The translations under genes and the position numbers were made by a program. A stretch of 64,000 nt of DNA, from positions 61,387-125,386 of the forward strand of contig JAFRHL010000011.1 of assembly GCA_017433295.1 (NCBI GenBank), in the 5' to 3' direction. Under the pieces are notes generated by a model. The model did no database searches, had not been told where the DNA came from, and saw nothing but the letters and a program-made list of their open reading frames with translations. Every line of letters begins with the position of its first letter. The first letter of the stretch is position 1. The stretch comes from Eubacterium sp. (GTDB lineage Bacteria; Bacillota; Clostridia; Lachnospirales; Lachnospiraceae). Positions 1 to 7,834 of the stretch are shown here, one piece after another.

Positions 1-1109
1 GAGCCTGCTGTAAATGCCCGGAGGACTTCGTAATAATTGCCCGGAAGCTGGATGATATAGCAAAAGAAGTCGGGGTGAATTTTATCGGGGGTTATTCCGC
101 CCTGGTAAGCAAGGGGATGACCCAGGCAGACCAATGGCTTATCCGCTCCATACCCGAGGCCCTTGCGACCACCGAAAGGGTCTGCAGCAGCGTCAATGTG
201 GGATCCACTAAAACCGGAATCAATATGGACGCGGTAAAGCTGATTGGGGAGATGATCCTGGAGACCGCCCGGCTTACAGAGGATAAGGACGGGCTTGGCA
301 ACGCCAAATTTGTTGTATTTACAAATGCTCCCGATGACAATCCCTTTATGGCAGGGGCTTTTCACGGAGTGACAGAAGCCGATTGTATCATTAATGTGGG
401 TGTCAGCGGGCCCGGCGTTGTCAAACGAGCCATAGAGCAGGTCAGGGGAGAGAATTTTGAAGTTCTCTGCGAGACCATCAAGAAGACTGCCTTCAAGGTG
501 ACCCGGGTCGGCCAGCTGGTAGCCCAGGCTGCATCGAAAAAACTAAATGTTCCCTTCGGCATCATTGATCTTTCTCTTGCGCCAACGCCGGCCGTGGGCG
601 ACAGTGTGGGCGAGATCCTGGAAGAGATCGGACTGGAATATGCAGGAGCTCCCGGGACAACAGCGGCCCTCGCCCTGCTCAATGACCAGGTAAAAAAGGG
701 AGGTGTGATGGCATCCTCCTATGTGGGAGGCCTGAGCGGCGCCTTTATCCCGGTCAGCGAGGACCAGCGGATGATCAATGCCGTGGAGGCTGGAGCTCTG
801 ACTCTTGAGAAGCTGGAGGCCATGACCTGTGTCTGCTCCGTGGGACTTGATATGATCGCGATTCCCGGCAACACCAAAGCCTCCACCATTTCGGGAATCA
901 TCGCCGATGAGATGGCCCTCGGTATGGTGAACCAGAAGACCACCGCAGTCCGTATTATACCCGTGATCGGAAAGGATGTGGGTGATACAGTGGAATTTGG
1001 AGGGCTTTTAGGACACGCTCCTGTTATGCCGGTGAATTCCTTTGATTGTTCAGCCTTTATTAACCGGGGCGGACGGATACCGGCCCCGATTCACAGTTTT
1101 AAAAATTAA
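1..1109 (+). CDS. UPF0210 (DUF711, PFL family) protein, 5' end outside window
   Basis: The frame is open from base 3 and encodes about 368 residues to the stop at 1107-1109, so the first part of the gene (family length about 450) lies outside the window. The sequence begins with a Cys-Cys-x-Cys-Pro cluster and contains the family's conserved [11 protein letters not shown] segment, a Gly-rich stretch ([13 protein letters not shown]) and GLDMIAIPG near the end. A GTG at 75 is internal to the real gene. UPF0210 proteins are cytosolic; structures are known but no reaction is established, and they are usually encoded beside a small ACT-domain protein, here presumably upstream of the window. Family assignment is confident, function is not. 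Confidence 0.9.
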   Translation, partial: ACCKCPEDFVIIARKLDDIAKEVGVNFIGGYSALVSKGMTQADQWLIRSIPEALATTERVCSSVNVGSTKTGINMDAVKLIGEMILETARLTEDKDGLGNAKFVVFTNAPDDNPFMAGAFHGVTEADCIINVGVSGPGVVKRAIEQVRGENFEVLCETIKKTAFKVTRVGQLVAQAASKKLNVPFGIIDLSLAPTPAVGDSVGEILEEIGLEYAGAPGTTAALALLNDQVKKGGVMASSYVGGLSGAFIPVSEDQRMINAVEAGALTLEKLEAMTCVCSVGLDMIAIPGNTKASTISGIIADEMALGMVNQKTTAVRIIPVIGKDVGDTVEFGGLLGHAPVMPVNSFDCSAFINRGGRIPAPIHSFKN

Positions 1110-1121
1110 TTTTTAAAGCTT

Positions 1122-1378
1122 CCCATATATTAATCGAAATCTAAAAGAAATCAGTCTGTTCCAGAGGTATCTGACGGTACATGGGCTCAGAAATGGACTG
1201 CTTAATCATTCATGACAGACATTTTTGCGGACTCTGCTACGCAAAACTCGCTTCGCTCAGACAAGCTGCAGAGTCCAAAATGTCTGTCATTTCAATGATA
1301 AGCAGTTCCCATTTCCTCACACAGTACCGGTCAGATATCCTCCGGAATACAGACTGATTTCACTAATAACGATATGGG
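1122..1378. repeat. 257-bp imperfect intergenic palindrome
   Basis: The left arm from 1122 and the right arm ending at 1378 are reverse complements over nearly their whole length with small bulges. Matching blocks include CCCATAT/ATATGGG at the ends, AATCAGTCTG/CAGACTGATT, GGTATCTGAC/GTCAGATATCC, ACTGCTT/AAGCAGT and ATGACAGACATTTT/AAAATGTCTGTCAT. The unpaired centre is roughly 1237-1258. As RNA it would be one hairpin of over 100 pairs in the 3' region of the preceding gene. It encodes no convincing protein. It could be a miniature inverted-repeat element or a decayed palindromic insertion; I see no clear target-site duplication. Confidence 0.8.
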
Positions 1379-1394
1379 TAGTTTTAGTAATTTT

Positions 1395-1430
1395 TACCTC
1401 CGGATCTTGGAATCGGGAGGTATTTTTTTT
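1395..1430 (+). terminator. Rho-independent terminator
   Basis: TACCTCC pairs with GGAGGTA across a 14-nt loop and is followed by eight T. It would end transcription from the UPF0210 gene after the long palindrome and isolate the small gene at 1490. Confidence 0.75.
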
Positions 1431-1489
1431 ATTATTATATCATATAAAGAAATAAATAAGCTTTACTCCTTAAAAGGGTTTTAAGGTAT

Positions 1490-1759
1490 ATGAGTCAGAA
1501 AAGTAATAAAAAGGGCACCATTCAAACGAAAGGCAATGAACCTCTGCCTTATGTGGTCAGCCTGCGCTTAAGGATCATCCTTTGTGTGATTGCTTTTGTG
1601 GCATTTGCCGGCGCAGAATGGAGCCTGCCGGGAAGGATGGACAAATTGATTTACAGGAAACTGGAAGAGCCCATGTCCGTCGAAAGCATCGAGACATGGG
1701 CACATATTATTCAGGCACATAGCCAAAAGTTTTATTATCATCAGGAAAATGCTCAATAA
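1490..1759 (+). CDS. Small predicted membrane protein, unknown function
   Basis: An 89-residue frame with a basic N-terminus (SQKSNKKGTIQTK), one hydrophobic segment at about residues 27-45 and a hydrophilic C-terminal half. Upstream there is only a weak Shine-Dalgarno (TTAAGG, about 3 nt from the ATG), so the start is uncertain. The last 53 bp overlap tail-to-tail with the XRE regulator on the other strand. I do not recognise the family. A single-pass membrane peptide beside an XRE and an RHH regulator resembles small accessory modules, but no toxin motif is visible. It may not be translated. Confidence 0.45.
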   Translation: MSQKSNKKGTIQTKGNEPLPYVVSLRLRIILCVIAFVAFAGAEWSLPGRMDKLIYRKLEEPMSVESIETWAHIIQAHSQKFYYHQENAQ

Positions 1760-1937
1760 TATCACCGATGTCACAGCTTAGAATATTGCAGAGCCTGTCC
1801 AGTGTAATCACAGTTACATTCTTATTGTGCTTCAGACGGTTAAGCTGTGAACGGTTCATATTGTATTTCGTGTACAGGTCGTATTGAGTTATGCCTTTTT
1901 CTTTCATGGTTTTCCATAATTTGTCATATGTAATCAA
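1707..1937 (-). CDS. XRE/Cro-type helix-turn-helix regulator
   Basis: A 76-residue protein that is almost all one Cro/C1-type HTH domain: GITQYDLYTKYNMNRSQLNR is the helix-turn-helix and ITLDRLCNILSCDIGDII the usual C-terminal part. The start is a TTG at 1937, chosen because AGGAGGG lies about 8 nt before it; no in-frame ATG keeps the first helix. Proteins of this size are common stand-alone regulators in Lachnospiraceae and usually repress neighbouring genes. The C-terminal end overlaps the small membrane gene on the plus strand. Target unknown. Confidence 0.85.
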   Translation of the reverse strand: MITYDKLWKTMKEKGITQYDLYTKYNMNRSQLNRLKHNKNVTVITLDRLCNILSCDIGDIIEHFPDDNKTFGYVPE

Positions 1938-2043
1938 ATAATCCGCCCTCCTTTTTTATTTTCATTATGGGCGGATTCATGTTATGATAATAGTGTTCAT
2001 ATATCGACACTATATTGCACAAAATATATTTGCAGTAAAGAAA

Positions 2044-2067
2044 GAGAGCATTTTTACGGATGCTCTC
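2044..2067 (-). terminator. Terminator of the RHH gene
   Basis: Read on the minus strand, GAGAGCAT and ATGCTCTC form an 8-bp stem with an 8-nt loop, followed by TTTCTTT. The stem begins at the stop codon of the RHH gene. Confidence 0.75.
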
Positions 2068-2230
2068 AGACTTCTATTTTGCCATATTTTCTTTCGTGTT
2101 CTATAATTGCCTGACGAATCAGATAAAGAACCTCGCTGTTCATTGACCTGCCTTCAAATTCCACCAGATATTTGAACTTTTTGTGAGTTTCTTCATCAAT
2201 ACGCAGTCCAAGATGTTTTGTCTTTTTCAT
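2066..2230 (-). CDS. Ribbon-helix-helix (CopG/Arc-like) DNA-binding protein
   Basis: A 54-residue reading frame. It begins with a beta-strand-like KKTKHLGLRID followed by EETHKKFKYLVEFEGRSMNS and EVLYLIRQAIIEHERKYG, the strand-helix-helix pattern of CopG/Arc repressors; the FEGRSMNSEVL turn fits the family's conserved turn between the helices. A second ATG three codons upstream (2239) exists, but AAGGA sits about 8 nt before the ATG at 2230, which I therefore prefer. A perfect palindrome (2250-2276) lies directly upstream, which suggests autorepression. No toxin partner is adjacent on the same strand. Confidence 0.8.
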   Translation of the reverse strand: MKKTKHLGLRIDEETHKKFKYLVEFEGRSMNSEVLYLIRQAIIEHERKYGKIEV

Positions 2231-2249
2231 GATTTTCATCCTTAGATAA

Positions 2250-2276
2250 ATTTTAAGTTTATTTTAAACTTAAAAT
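2250..2276. promoter_or_regulatory. Perfect AT-rich palindrome, candidate RHH operator
   Basis: Two 12-bp arms (ATTTTAAGTTTA and its exact complement) are separated by TTT. The site lies about 20 bp upstream of the RHH start and about 60 bp upstream of the divergent membrane gene at 2335, so one operator could control both. Function is inferred from position and symmetry. Confidence 0.6.
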
Positions 2277-2334
2277 GGTCTACAATGTCTAAAATGAACT
2301 TATTATAAGTACACTATATTTGGAGGGTACTCAC

Positions 2335-2658
2335 ATGCATAAAAATATCAAATCAAAAATTCTAAAGGGTATGTTGATGCTGAATCGCCATTCCGACCGG
2401 ATTATCCGGCTGTCGTTTGTGTCCTATATATTCGCGTTTCTTTGTCTGATCCTGAATGGATTCCTAAACGGGTCATTGATCGGGGGCCTTTGTACTGTAT
2501 TGATGATTTCTTTCTTAATTTCCGGGGCACTCTTATCCGGCATTGCCAATTTATGTACTATGGATTTTATTATTATTTATGATCCGGATCGTCATCGGGA
2601 TGCTCCAATGCTTGAAAAAGACCAGGAGATTTGTTATCATAATGATAAAGAGAACTAA
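2335..2658 (+). CDS. Small membrane protein, unknown function
   Basis: A 107-residue protein. The ATG at 2335 is favoured over an upstream TTG (2320) because GGAGG lies 8 nt before it. Residues about 27-45 and 47-70 are two closely spaced hydrophobic segments, preceded by a basic stretch (KNIKSKILKG) and followed by an acidic, His-containing tail (YDPDRHRDAPMLEKDQE). It is divergent from the RHH gene across the shared palindrome and 37 bp upstream of the secreted repeat protein. I do not recognise the family. Confidence 0.55.
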   Translation: MHKNIKSKILKGMLMLNRHSDRIIRLSFVSYIFAFLCLILNGFLNGSLIGGLCTVLMISFLISGALLSGIANLCTMDFIIIYDPDRHRDAPMLEKDQEICYHNDKEN

Positions 2659-2695
2659 TACAAAATAACATAAAGCAGGAGAGGGGGAGTTGTAT

Positions 2696-4156
2696 ATGTA
2701 TGATACCGGAATACCATATAAGATTAAGCTCCGGACTCTGCCCGGTTCTGTTTTGGTCAGACTTCTGGTCTTTGCTCTTTTACTGTTGTCAGGTTCTCTT
2801 CTGCGTCCGGCCCATGTCCTGGCGGACACCGTTTTCTGTCATGAAAAATCTGAGCTTTCCTCTGAAATGGAACTCTACCGGCTGGGCTCCGAGTTTCATA
2901 CCGGAAGAAGCTCCCAGGGAATGTGCGTCGCAGGGTCATATATTATTTATACAAGATATACTTCAGATTTCGCTCCTACAACCTATATAGTGATTGACAG
3001 CAGAACACGTAAGGAAGTCGGAAGATACAGTTTCAATACATTACACAGTAATTCCCTTACCTGGAATCCTGACAGGGAGGAGCTGGTATGTGTTTCAAAA
3101 AAACATGCTTTTGTGTTTTCCTTCAGAGACCACCGGATGAATCTGGTGAGGGATATTGTAATGAGCCATAACTGCTGTAAGATAGCATATGTCTCTTCAT
3201 TAAAGACCTATTATCTGGGAACCAGTGACACCATATACCGGAGCAATGACTTTCAAAAGCTGAAGCCTGTATTTCACGTCCCCAAAATGGCTGTGGATCA
3301 GGGTATGGGCTTTGACGGTAACAATCTGTATATAATCTGGTATACGTTTGGCCATAATACGATTGCGGTATACTCTCCGGAAGGGGTTTTTCAACGATCT
3401 TATTCCATTGTTTCTTCAATATTCCGCGAGGTGGAAGAGGTTGATTTTCTGAATGATAAGATGATTATCAGTGTTGCCAACAGCAAAGAGCAGAATGGTC
3501 TTTATACTGTTTCCGGCAAACACATTTTCAGTAACTGGGAAACATTCAAACAGGCCACTTGTTCCAAAGACGGGATAAAAATAAGGACCTGCAGGCAGTG
3601 CAGGTGGACCGAGATGAAGTCGATTCCCGCCACGGGAGTGCACAGGCTGGACAAGTGGATAACCATAAAGAAACCCTCCTGTGAAAAGAAGGGGAAAAAG
3701 GTCAGAAAATGTCTGGATTGCGGCCAGGCCATAGAAACAGAATCTATACCGGCGAAAGGCCATCGATTTTCTCACTGGAAGACAATTACAGAACCGGATG
3801 TCATGACAAAAGGTTTTCAGATCAGGCATTGTGAAAGGTGCGATAAAGCGGAGGTCATGGATATGGCCTGTCTGCCTGCTTATGTCAGAATATATCCCGA
3901 CAGCCTTTCTCTTTCTGCCGGCAGCAGCTATGAGGAGATCCGGGTCCATTTGAACAAGGGAGACCGTATTGTTTCATGGACTTCGGCCAATCCTGACATT
4001 GCCGGTGTCAGTGAAACCGGAAAAGTGACTGCCCACAGACCCGGTGAAACCCGGATCACAGTACAAACAGCAGGCGGCGGCCGGGCCGGTGTTCAGATAA
4101 AAGTAGGATTCTTTTCATATATTGCCGAAAAGCTTCTGAAGCTTGGAGAAAAATGA
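2696..4156 (+). CDS. Secreted protein with three Cys-rich repeats and a BIG2 domain
   Basis: About 486 residues. The N-terminus has a signal peptide: basic KIKLR, then a hydrophobic run ending in AHVLA, cleavage predicted before DTVFC. Residues about 40-275 look like a beta-rich, propeller-like region (repeated YxSxxxTYYLG-type strands), not assigned to a family. Residues about 280-395 hold three repeats of roughly 40 residues with the pattern W-x4-5-x2-A-x-C-x3-G-x3-R-x-C-x2-C; the third lacks the first Cys. Residues about 396-475 match a bacterial Ig-like (BIG2) fold, with WTSANPDIAGVSETGKVTA as the hallmark. The ATG at 2696 was chosen over TTG 2690 because of the G-rich ribosome site about 8 nt upstream. 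It overlaps the next gene by ATGA. Likely cell-surface or secreted; no enzyme motif seen. Confidence 0.75.
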   Translation: MYDTGIPYKIKLRTLPGSVLVRLLVFALLLLSGSLLRPAHVLADTVFCHEKSELSSEMELYRLGSEFHTGRSSQGMCVAGSYIIYTRYTSDFAPTTYIVIDSRTRKEVGRYSFNTLHSNSLTWNPDREELVCVSKKHAFVFSFRDHRMNLVRDIVMSHNCCKIAYVSSLKTYYLGTSDTIYRSNDFQKLKPVFHVPKMAVDQGMGFDGNNLYIIWYTFGHNTIAVYSPEGVFQRSYSIVSSIFREVEEVDFLNDKMIISVANSKEQNGLYTVSGKHIFSNWETFKQATCSKDGIKIRTCRQCRWTEMKSIPATGVHRLDKWITIKKPSCEKKGKKVRKCLDCGQAIETESIPAKGHRFSHWKTITEPDVMTKGFQIRHCERCDKAEVMDMACLPAYVRIYPDSLSLSAGSSYEEIRVHLNKGDRIVSWTSANPDIAGVSETGKVTAHRPGETRITVQTAGGGRAGVQIKVGFFSYIAEKLLKLGEK

Positions 4157-5151
4157 TCGCAAAACCAAAGAAACATAATAAAATATTTAAAATCTTTCTT
4201 ATAATAACAGGTGTTCTCCTGTTATTATATTTTATCCTGATCAATTTTCTTGTCAGTGCGGCCCTGATTCCGTCCTTTATGAAAAAACTGCAGATTTTTG
4301 AGGATATCACAAAAAAATGCTATGGAGAACAGGTTCAGTCTGATGATATTAAAGAACATATCAAAAACGGGGCAAAGGCATATGCGGACTGGCTTGATCA
4401 TGTGGAGATCCGCACTATTACAAGGGAAACCTCCGATGGCTACAAGCTGGTTGCCTCTGTCCTGCCCGGCGAGGAAGACTCCCATATCTGGGTCCTCCTT
4501 CTCCATGGTTATACAGGCTGGAAGGAAGCCATGTATCCCTATACATACTACTACTCAAAGCTTGGATGTCATGCGGTCGTCCCCGACCTCAGGGCCCAGG
4601 GTAAAAGTGAGGGGGATTACATAGGGATGGGGTGGACGGATCATTTTGACTGTCAGCTCTGGATCGATTATATCCTGTCTGAAGACCCTGATGCCGATAT
4701 TATTATTCACGGACAATCCATGGGGGCTGCCACTGCCCTGATGATGAGCGGAGAAAAGGATGTTTCCGACCACATTCGCTTTATCGTATCCGACAGTTCC
4801 TATACGGACGCCTACTCCATGTTTGGAGAAAAGGCATGGGAGTGGTTTCATCTGCCTGCCTTTCCCATTGTGGATTCCGCCTGCCTGGTGCTGAAACTCC
4901 GGGGAGGTTATGATTTGAAGAAAGCCTCGGCCCTTGAGGCTGTAAAAAAGAGCCATATACCCACCCTTTTTATCCACGGGGACCAGGACGCCATGATTTC
5001 TGTGGAAATGTCAAAGAAGCTGTTCCGGTGTGCCTCATGTGAAAAAAAGCTCCTGATCATTAAAGGGGCCGGGCATGCCCAGGCCCAGGCCAAGGATCCG
5101 AATGGATTCAATGGCGCCATCCATGATTTTATTATGACATACTGTGATTGA
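4153..5151 (+). CDS. Membrane-anchored alpha/beta hydrolase
   Basis: A 332-residue serine hydrolase. Residues 12-38 form one N-terminal membrane anchor; the catalytic domain follows. LLLHGYTG (about 116-122) is the oxyanion-loop region, GQSMG (187-191) carries the nucleophile Ser189, and IHGDQD (Asp277/279) and GAGHAQ (His308) supply the rest of the triad. The domain arrangement matches the YqkD/BD-FAE-like group of extracellularly facing hydrolases in firmicutes; the substrate is unknown, an ester or acyl group being the usual target. The ATG overlaps the stop of the secreted repeat protein, so the two are probably translated together. Confidence 0.85.
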   Translation: MIAKPKKHNKIFKIFLIITGVLLLLYFILINFLVSAALIPSFMKKLQIFEDITKKCYGEQVQSDDIKEHIKNGAKAYADWLDHVEIRTITRETSDGYKLVASVLPGEEDSHIWVLLLHGYTGWKEAMYPYTYYYSKLGCHAVVPDLRAQGKSEGDYIGMGWTDHFDCQLWIDYILSEDPDADIIIHGQSMGAATALMMSGEKDVSDHIRFIVSDSSYTDAYSMFGEKAWEWFHLPAFPIVDSACLVLKLRGGYDLKKASALEAVKKSHIPTLFIHGDQDAMISVEMSKKLFRCASCEKKLLIIKGAGHAQAQAKDPNGFNGAIHDFIMTYCD

Positions 5152-5176
5152 CGTATTTGAGAAAAAAAGTTATAAT
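5148..5176 (+). promoter_or_regulatory. Sigma-A-type promoter of the radical SAM gene
   Basis: TTGACG at 5148, a 17-bp spacer and TATAAT at 5171. The -35 box overlaps the stop codon of the hydrolase gene. It is 45 bp upstream of the start at 5221. Confidence 0.8.
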
Positions 5177-5220
5177 CTGTTTTCAGACACAGAGAAAGAG
5201 AAAACAAGGATCAGATAATT

Positions 5221-7095
5221 ATGGATAATTTAGCATTAACGGACGAAATATTATTAAGTATTGAAAAGCCGGTACGCTATATCGGCAATGAAGTCAATAT
5301 GGTCCGGAAGGATCCGGAGTCGGTAAAGACCCGGATTGCTTTCGGATTTCCTGATGTGTATGAGATCGGCATGTCCCATCTGGGTATGCAGATCCTTTAT
5401 GATATGTTCAACCGCCGGGAGGACCTGTATTGCGAGAGGGTCTTCTCCCCCTGGGTTGATCTGGATGAACGAATGAGGCAGGACCGCATCCCTCTTTTCG
5501 CGCTGGAGAGTCAGGATCCGGTCTTTATGTTTGATTTTTTCATCATCACCATACAGTATGAGATGTGTTATACCAATATCCTGCAGATGCTGGATTTAAG
5601 TCAGATCGGTATTTTTTCCGGAGACCGGCGGGAAGATGCGCCCATTGTCATAGGCGGAGGCCCATGTACCTATAATCCGGAACCTCTGGCCGATTTCTTC
5701 GATATATTTTATATAGGGGAGGGAGAGACCATTTATTACGACCTGATGGATCTCTACCAGGAGCACAAAAGCCGGAGCGGCTCCCGGAAGGACTTCTTAC
5801 GTAAGGCTGCCCGGCTGCCCGGATTATATGTTCCTTCCCTGTATGAGACCGGCTATCATGAAGATGGGACCATAGCTTTCTTTAAACCCCTGTACGAGGA
5901 TGTACCTGCAACTGTTTTAAAGCAGGTTCAGATGGACCTTACCGACACCTGGTACCCGGAGAAACCCATTGCCCCCTACCTGAAGGTCACCCAGGACCGA
6001 TGCGTGCTGGAGATCCAGCGGGGATGCACCAGAGGCTGCCGTTTCTGCCAGGCGGGGATGATCTACCGTCCTGTCAGGGAGAGGGACCTGTCCATGCTGG
6101 AGGACCTGGCGGATAAAATGCTGGCTGCCACGGGCAATGACGAAGTTTCCCTGAGCTCATTAAGCTCCAGTGACTTTACCAGACTTCCGGAAATGTGTAA
6201 TTATCTGATCGATAATTACCGTAAGAAGAATATCAATATATCCCTGCCCTCCCTGCGGATCGACGCCTTTTCACTGGATGTCATGAGCAAGGTGCAGGAT
6301 GTGAGAAAAAGCAGTCTGACCTTTGCTCCGGAAGCAGGCACCCAGAGGATGCGGGATGTGATCAACAAGGGACTGACGGAGGAGATCATCCGGCAGGGTG
6401 CCCTGGAGGCCTTTAAGGGCGGATGGAGCAAGGTAAAGCTTTACTTTATGATGGGTCTTCCCACAGAGAGGGAAGAGGATATGAAGGGTATCGCCCATCT
6501 TTGTGAGAATATAGCCATGGACTATTATATGATGGATTCTGAGTACCGTCACGGGAGGGTATCCGTGGGGGCCAGCTGCTCCTTCTTTGTCCCCAAGCCC
6601 TTTACCCCCTTCCAGTGGGCATCCATGTGCGAAAAGGAAGAATACAGCAGGAGAGCGCACCTGGTAAATGATGAGTTTAAAAGACAGCACAACCACAGGA
6701 GCCTTTCCTTTAAATATCATGACGCCAGTACCACGGTGGTGGAGGGGATCCTTGCCAGGGGCGACCGGCGTCTTTGCAGGGTCATTTATGATGTATACCG
6801 GAAGGGCAGTATCTATGATGCCTGGACGGAATACTTCCATTATGACCGCTGGATGGAGGCACTTAAAGATAATGGTCTGGATTACCATTTCTATACCACC
6901 AGGCCCAGGGATATGGATGAGATCTTCCCCTGGGATTTTATAGATATAGGGGTGACGAAGGATTTCCTGAAACGGGAATGGAAGAATGCCATGAAGGAAA
7001 AGGTCACTCCAAACTGCCGCGAGAAATGCTCCGGCTGCGGTGCGGCAAAATTCGGAGGAGGTGTCTGCTTTGAAGGCAAGAATAAAATGGACTAA
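5221..7095 (+). CDS. B12-binding-domain radical SAM protein (TIGR03960 type)
   Basis: A 624-residue radical SAM protein. The N-terminal 200 residues resemble a cobalamin-binding Rossmann domain (AFGFPDVYEIGMSHLG at the start), and the radical SAM core follows with the cluster motif Cys269-x3-Cys273-x2-Cys276 in RGCTRGCRFCQAG. The C-terminus has an extra Cys cluster (CREKCSGCGAAKFGGGVC) that may bind another iron-sulfur cluster. It is followed by a DUF2344 gene, RNase E/G and rplU, the usual order in clostridia. The reaction is unknown; a modification of RNA or ribosomal protein has been inferred only from gene context. The end overlaps the DUF2344 start by 26 bp. Confidence 0.88.
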   Translation: MDNLALTDEILLSIEKPVRYIGNEVNMVRKDPESVKTRIAFGFPDVYEIGMSHLGMQILYDMFNRREDLYCERVFSPWVDLDERMRQDRIPLFALESQDPVFMFDFFIITIQYEMCYTNILQMLDLSQIGIFSGDRREDAPIVIGGGPCTYNPEPLADFFDIFYIGEGETIYYDLMDLYQEHKSRSGSRKDFLRKAARLPGLYVPSLYETGYHEDGTIAFFKPLYEDVPATVLKQVQMDLTDTWYPEKPIAPYLKVTQDRCVLEIQRGCTRGCRFCQAGMIYRPVRERDLSMLEDLADKMLAATGNDEVSLSSLSSSDFTRLPEMCNYLIDNYRKKNINISLPSLRIDAFSLDVMSKVQDVRKSSLTFAPEAGTQRMRDVINKGLTEEIIRQGALEAFKGGWSKVKLYFMMGLPTEREEDMKGIAHLCENIAMDYYMMDSEYRHGRVSVGASCSFFVPKPFTPFQWASMCEKEEYSRRAHLVNDEFKRQHNHRSLSFKYHDASTTVVEGILARGDRRLCRVIYDVYRKGSIYDAWTEYFHYDRWMEALKDNGLDYHFYTTRPRDMDEIFPWDFIDIGVTKDFLKREWKNAMKEKVTPNCREKCSGCGAAKFGGGVCFEGKNKMD

Positions 7096-7786
7096 AACCG
7101 GCGTCCTTCGATTTATCGGGCATCTGGATGTCCAGAGATATTTTCATAAAGCCATCATGCGGGCCGGACTTCCCGTAACCTTTACCAAAGGGATGAGTCC
7201 TCACCAGATGATGAGCTTTGCGGCACCTCTGGGTCTCGGCATGACCAGCGAAGGAGAATATGTGGATGTGAATTTTGACTGGTCCTATCCCGGAAATGAG
7301 ATGCTGTCCCGTTTAAATGCCGTAATGAATGAGGGTATTTCCGTAACGGAATTCAAACAGGTCCATGATAAAGAAAAAAACTGCATGTCCGTGACAGCAG
7401 CGGCGGATTACCATGTTTCCTTCGCAAAGGGATACTACTGTACAGAGGCCTTTACAAAGAGAACAGAGCCCTTTTATTTTCAGGAGTCGATTCCGATTCT
7501 TAAGAAAACAAAGCGTAGTGAGAAGGAAGTGGATATTTCTCCCATGATCCTCAAGATCGGGGAGCAGGGGGATGGTATCTTCATGAAGCTTGTCACCGGC
7601 AGCTCGGAGAATCTTAAGCCCCAGCTGGTCATGGAAGCCTTCTGTAATTATCTGGGCTATGATTATCATCCCTTCGCCTTCCGTTATCACCGGCTGGAAA
7701 CTTATCTGAAAAAAGATGGCATATTACAGCCCCTGGGATCTGTGGGATGGGATGTCCCGGAAATGATCCTCCCGGAAAAGGACTAA
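7070..7786 (+). CDS. DUF2344 (TIGR03936) protein, partner of the radical SAM enzyme
   Basis: A 238-residue protein beginning KARIKWTKTGVLRFIGHLDV, the family's typical N-terminus. I start it at the TTG at 7070, because GGAGGAGG lies 7 nt upstream and because this start matches the family; a frame start at 7040 would add residues with no match. The gene overlaps the radical SAM gene and is almost always found next to it, and in some bacteria the two are fused. They probably act as one unit, with unknown substrate. No catalytic motif is visible. Confidence 0.85.
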   Translation: MKARIKWTKTGVLRFIGHLDVQRYFHKAIMRAGLPVTFTKGMSPHQMMSFAAPLGLGMTSEGEYVDVNFDWSYPGNEMLSRLNAVMNEGISVTEFKQVHDKEKNCMSVTAAADYHVSFAKGYYCTEAFTKRTEPFYFQESIPILKKTKRSEKEVDISPMILKIGEQGDGIFMKLVTGSSENLKPQLVMEAFCNYLGYDYHPFAFRYHRLETYLKKDGILQPLGSVGWDVPEMILPEKD

Positions 7787-7834
7787 AGAATTCTTTGCTG
7801 TTACGAAAGGATTTTCCGGAGAAAGGAAGAGTCT

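Noticed and set aside
1225-1455. 76-codon frame in the long palindrome
   Set aside because: It spans the hairpin and the terminator, has no ribosome site and its sequence follows from the palindrome.
2066-2658. Toxin-antitoxin pair formed by the RHH protein and neighbour
   Set aside because: The neighbour at 2335 is divergent, a two-helix membrane protein, and shows no ParE, MazF or RelE-like features.
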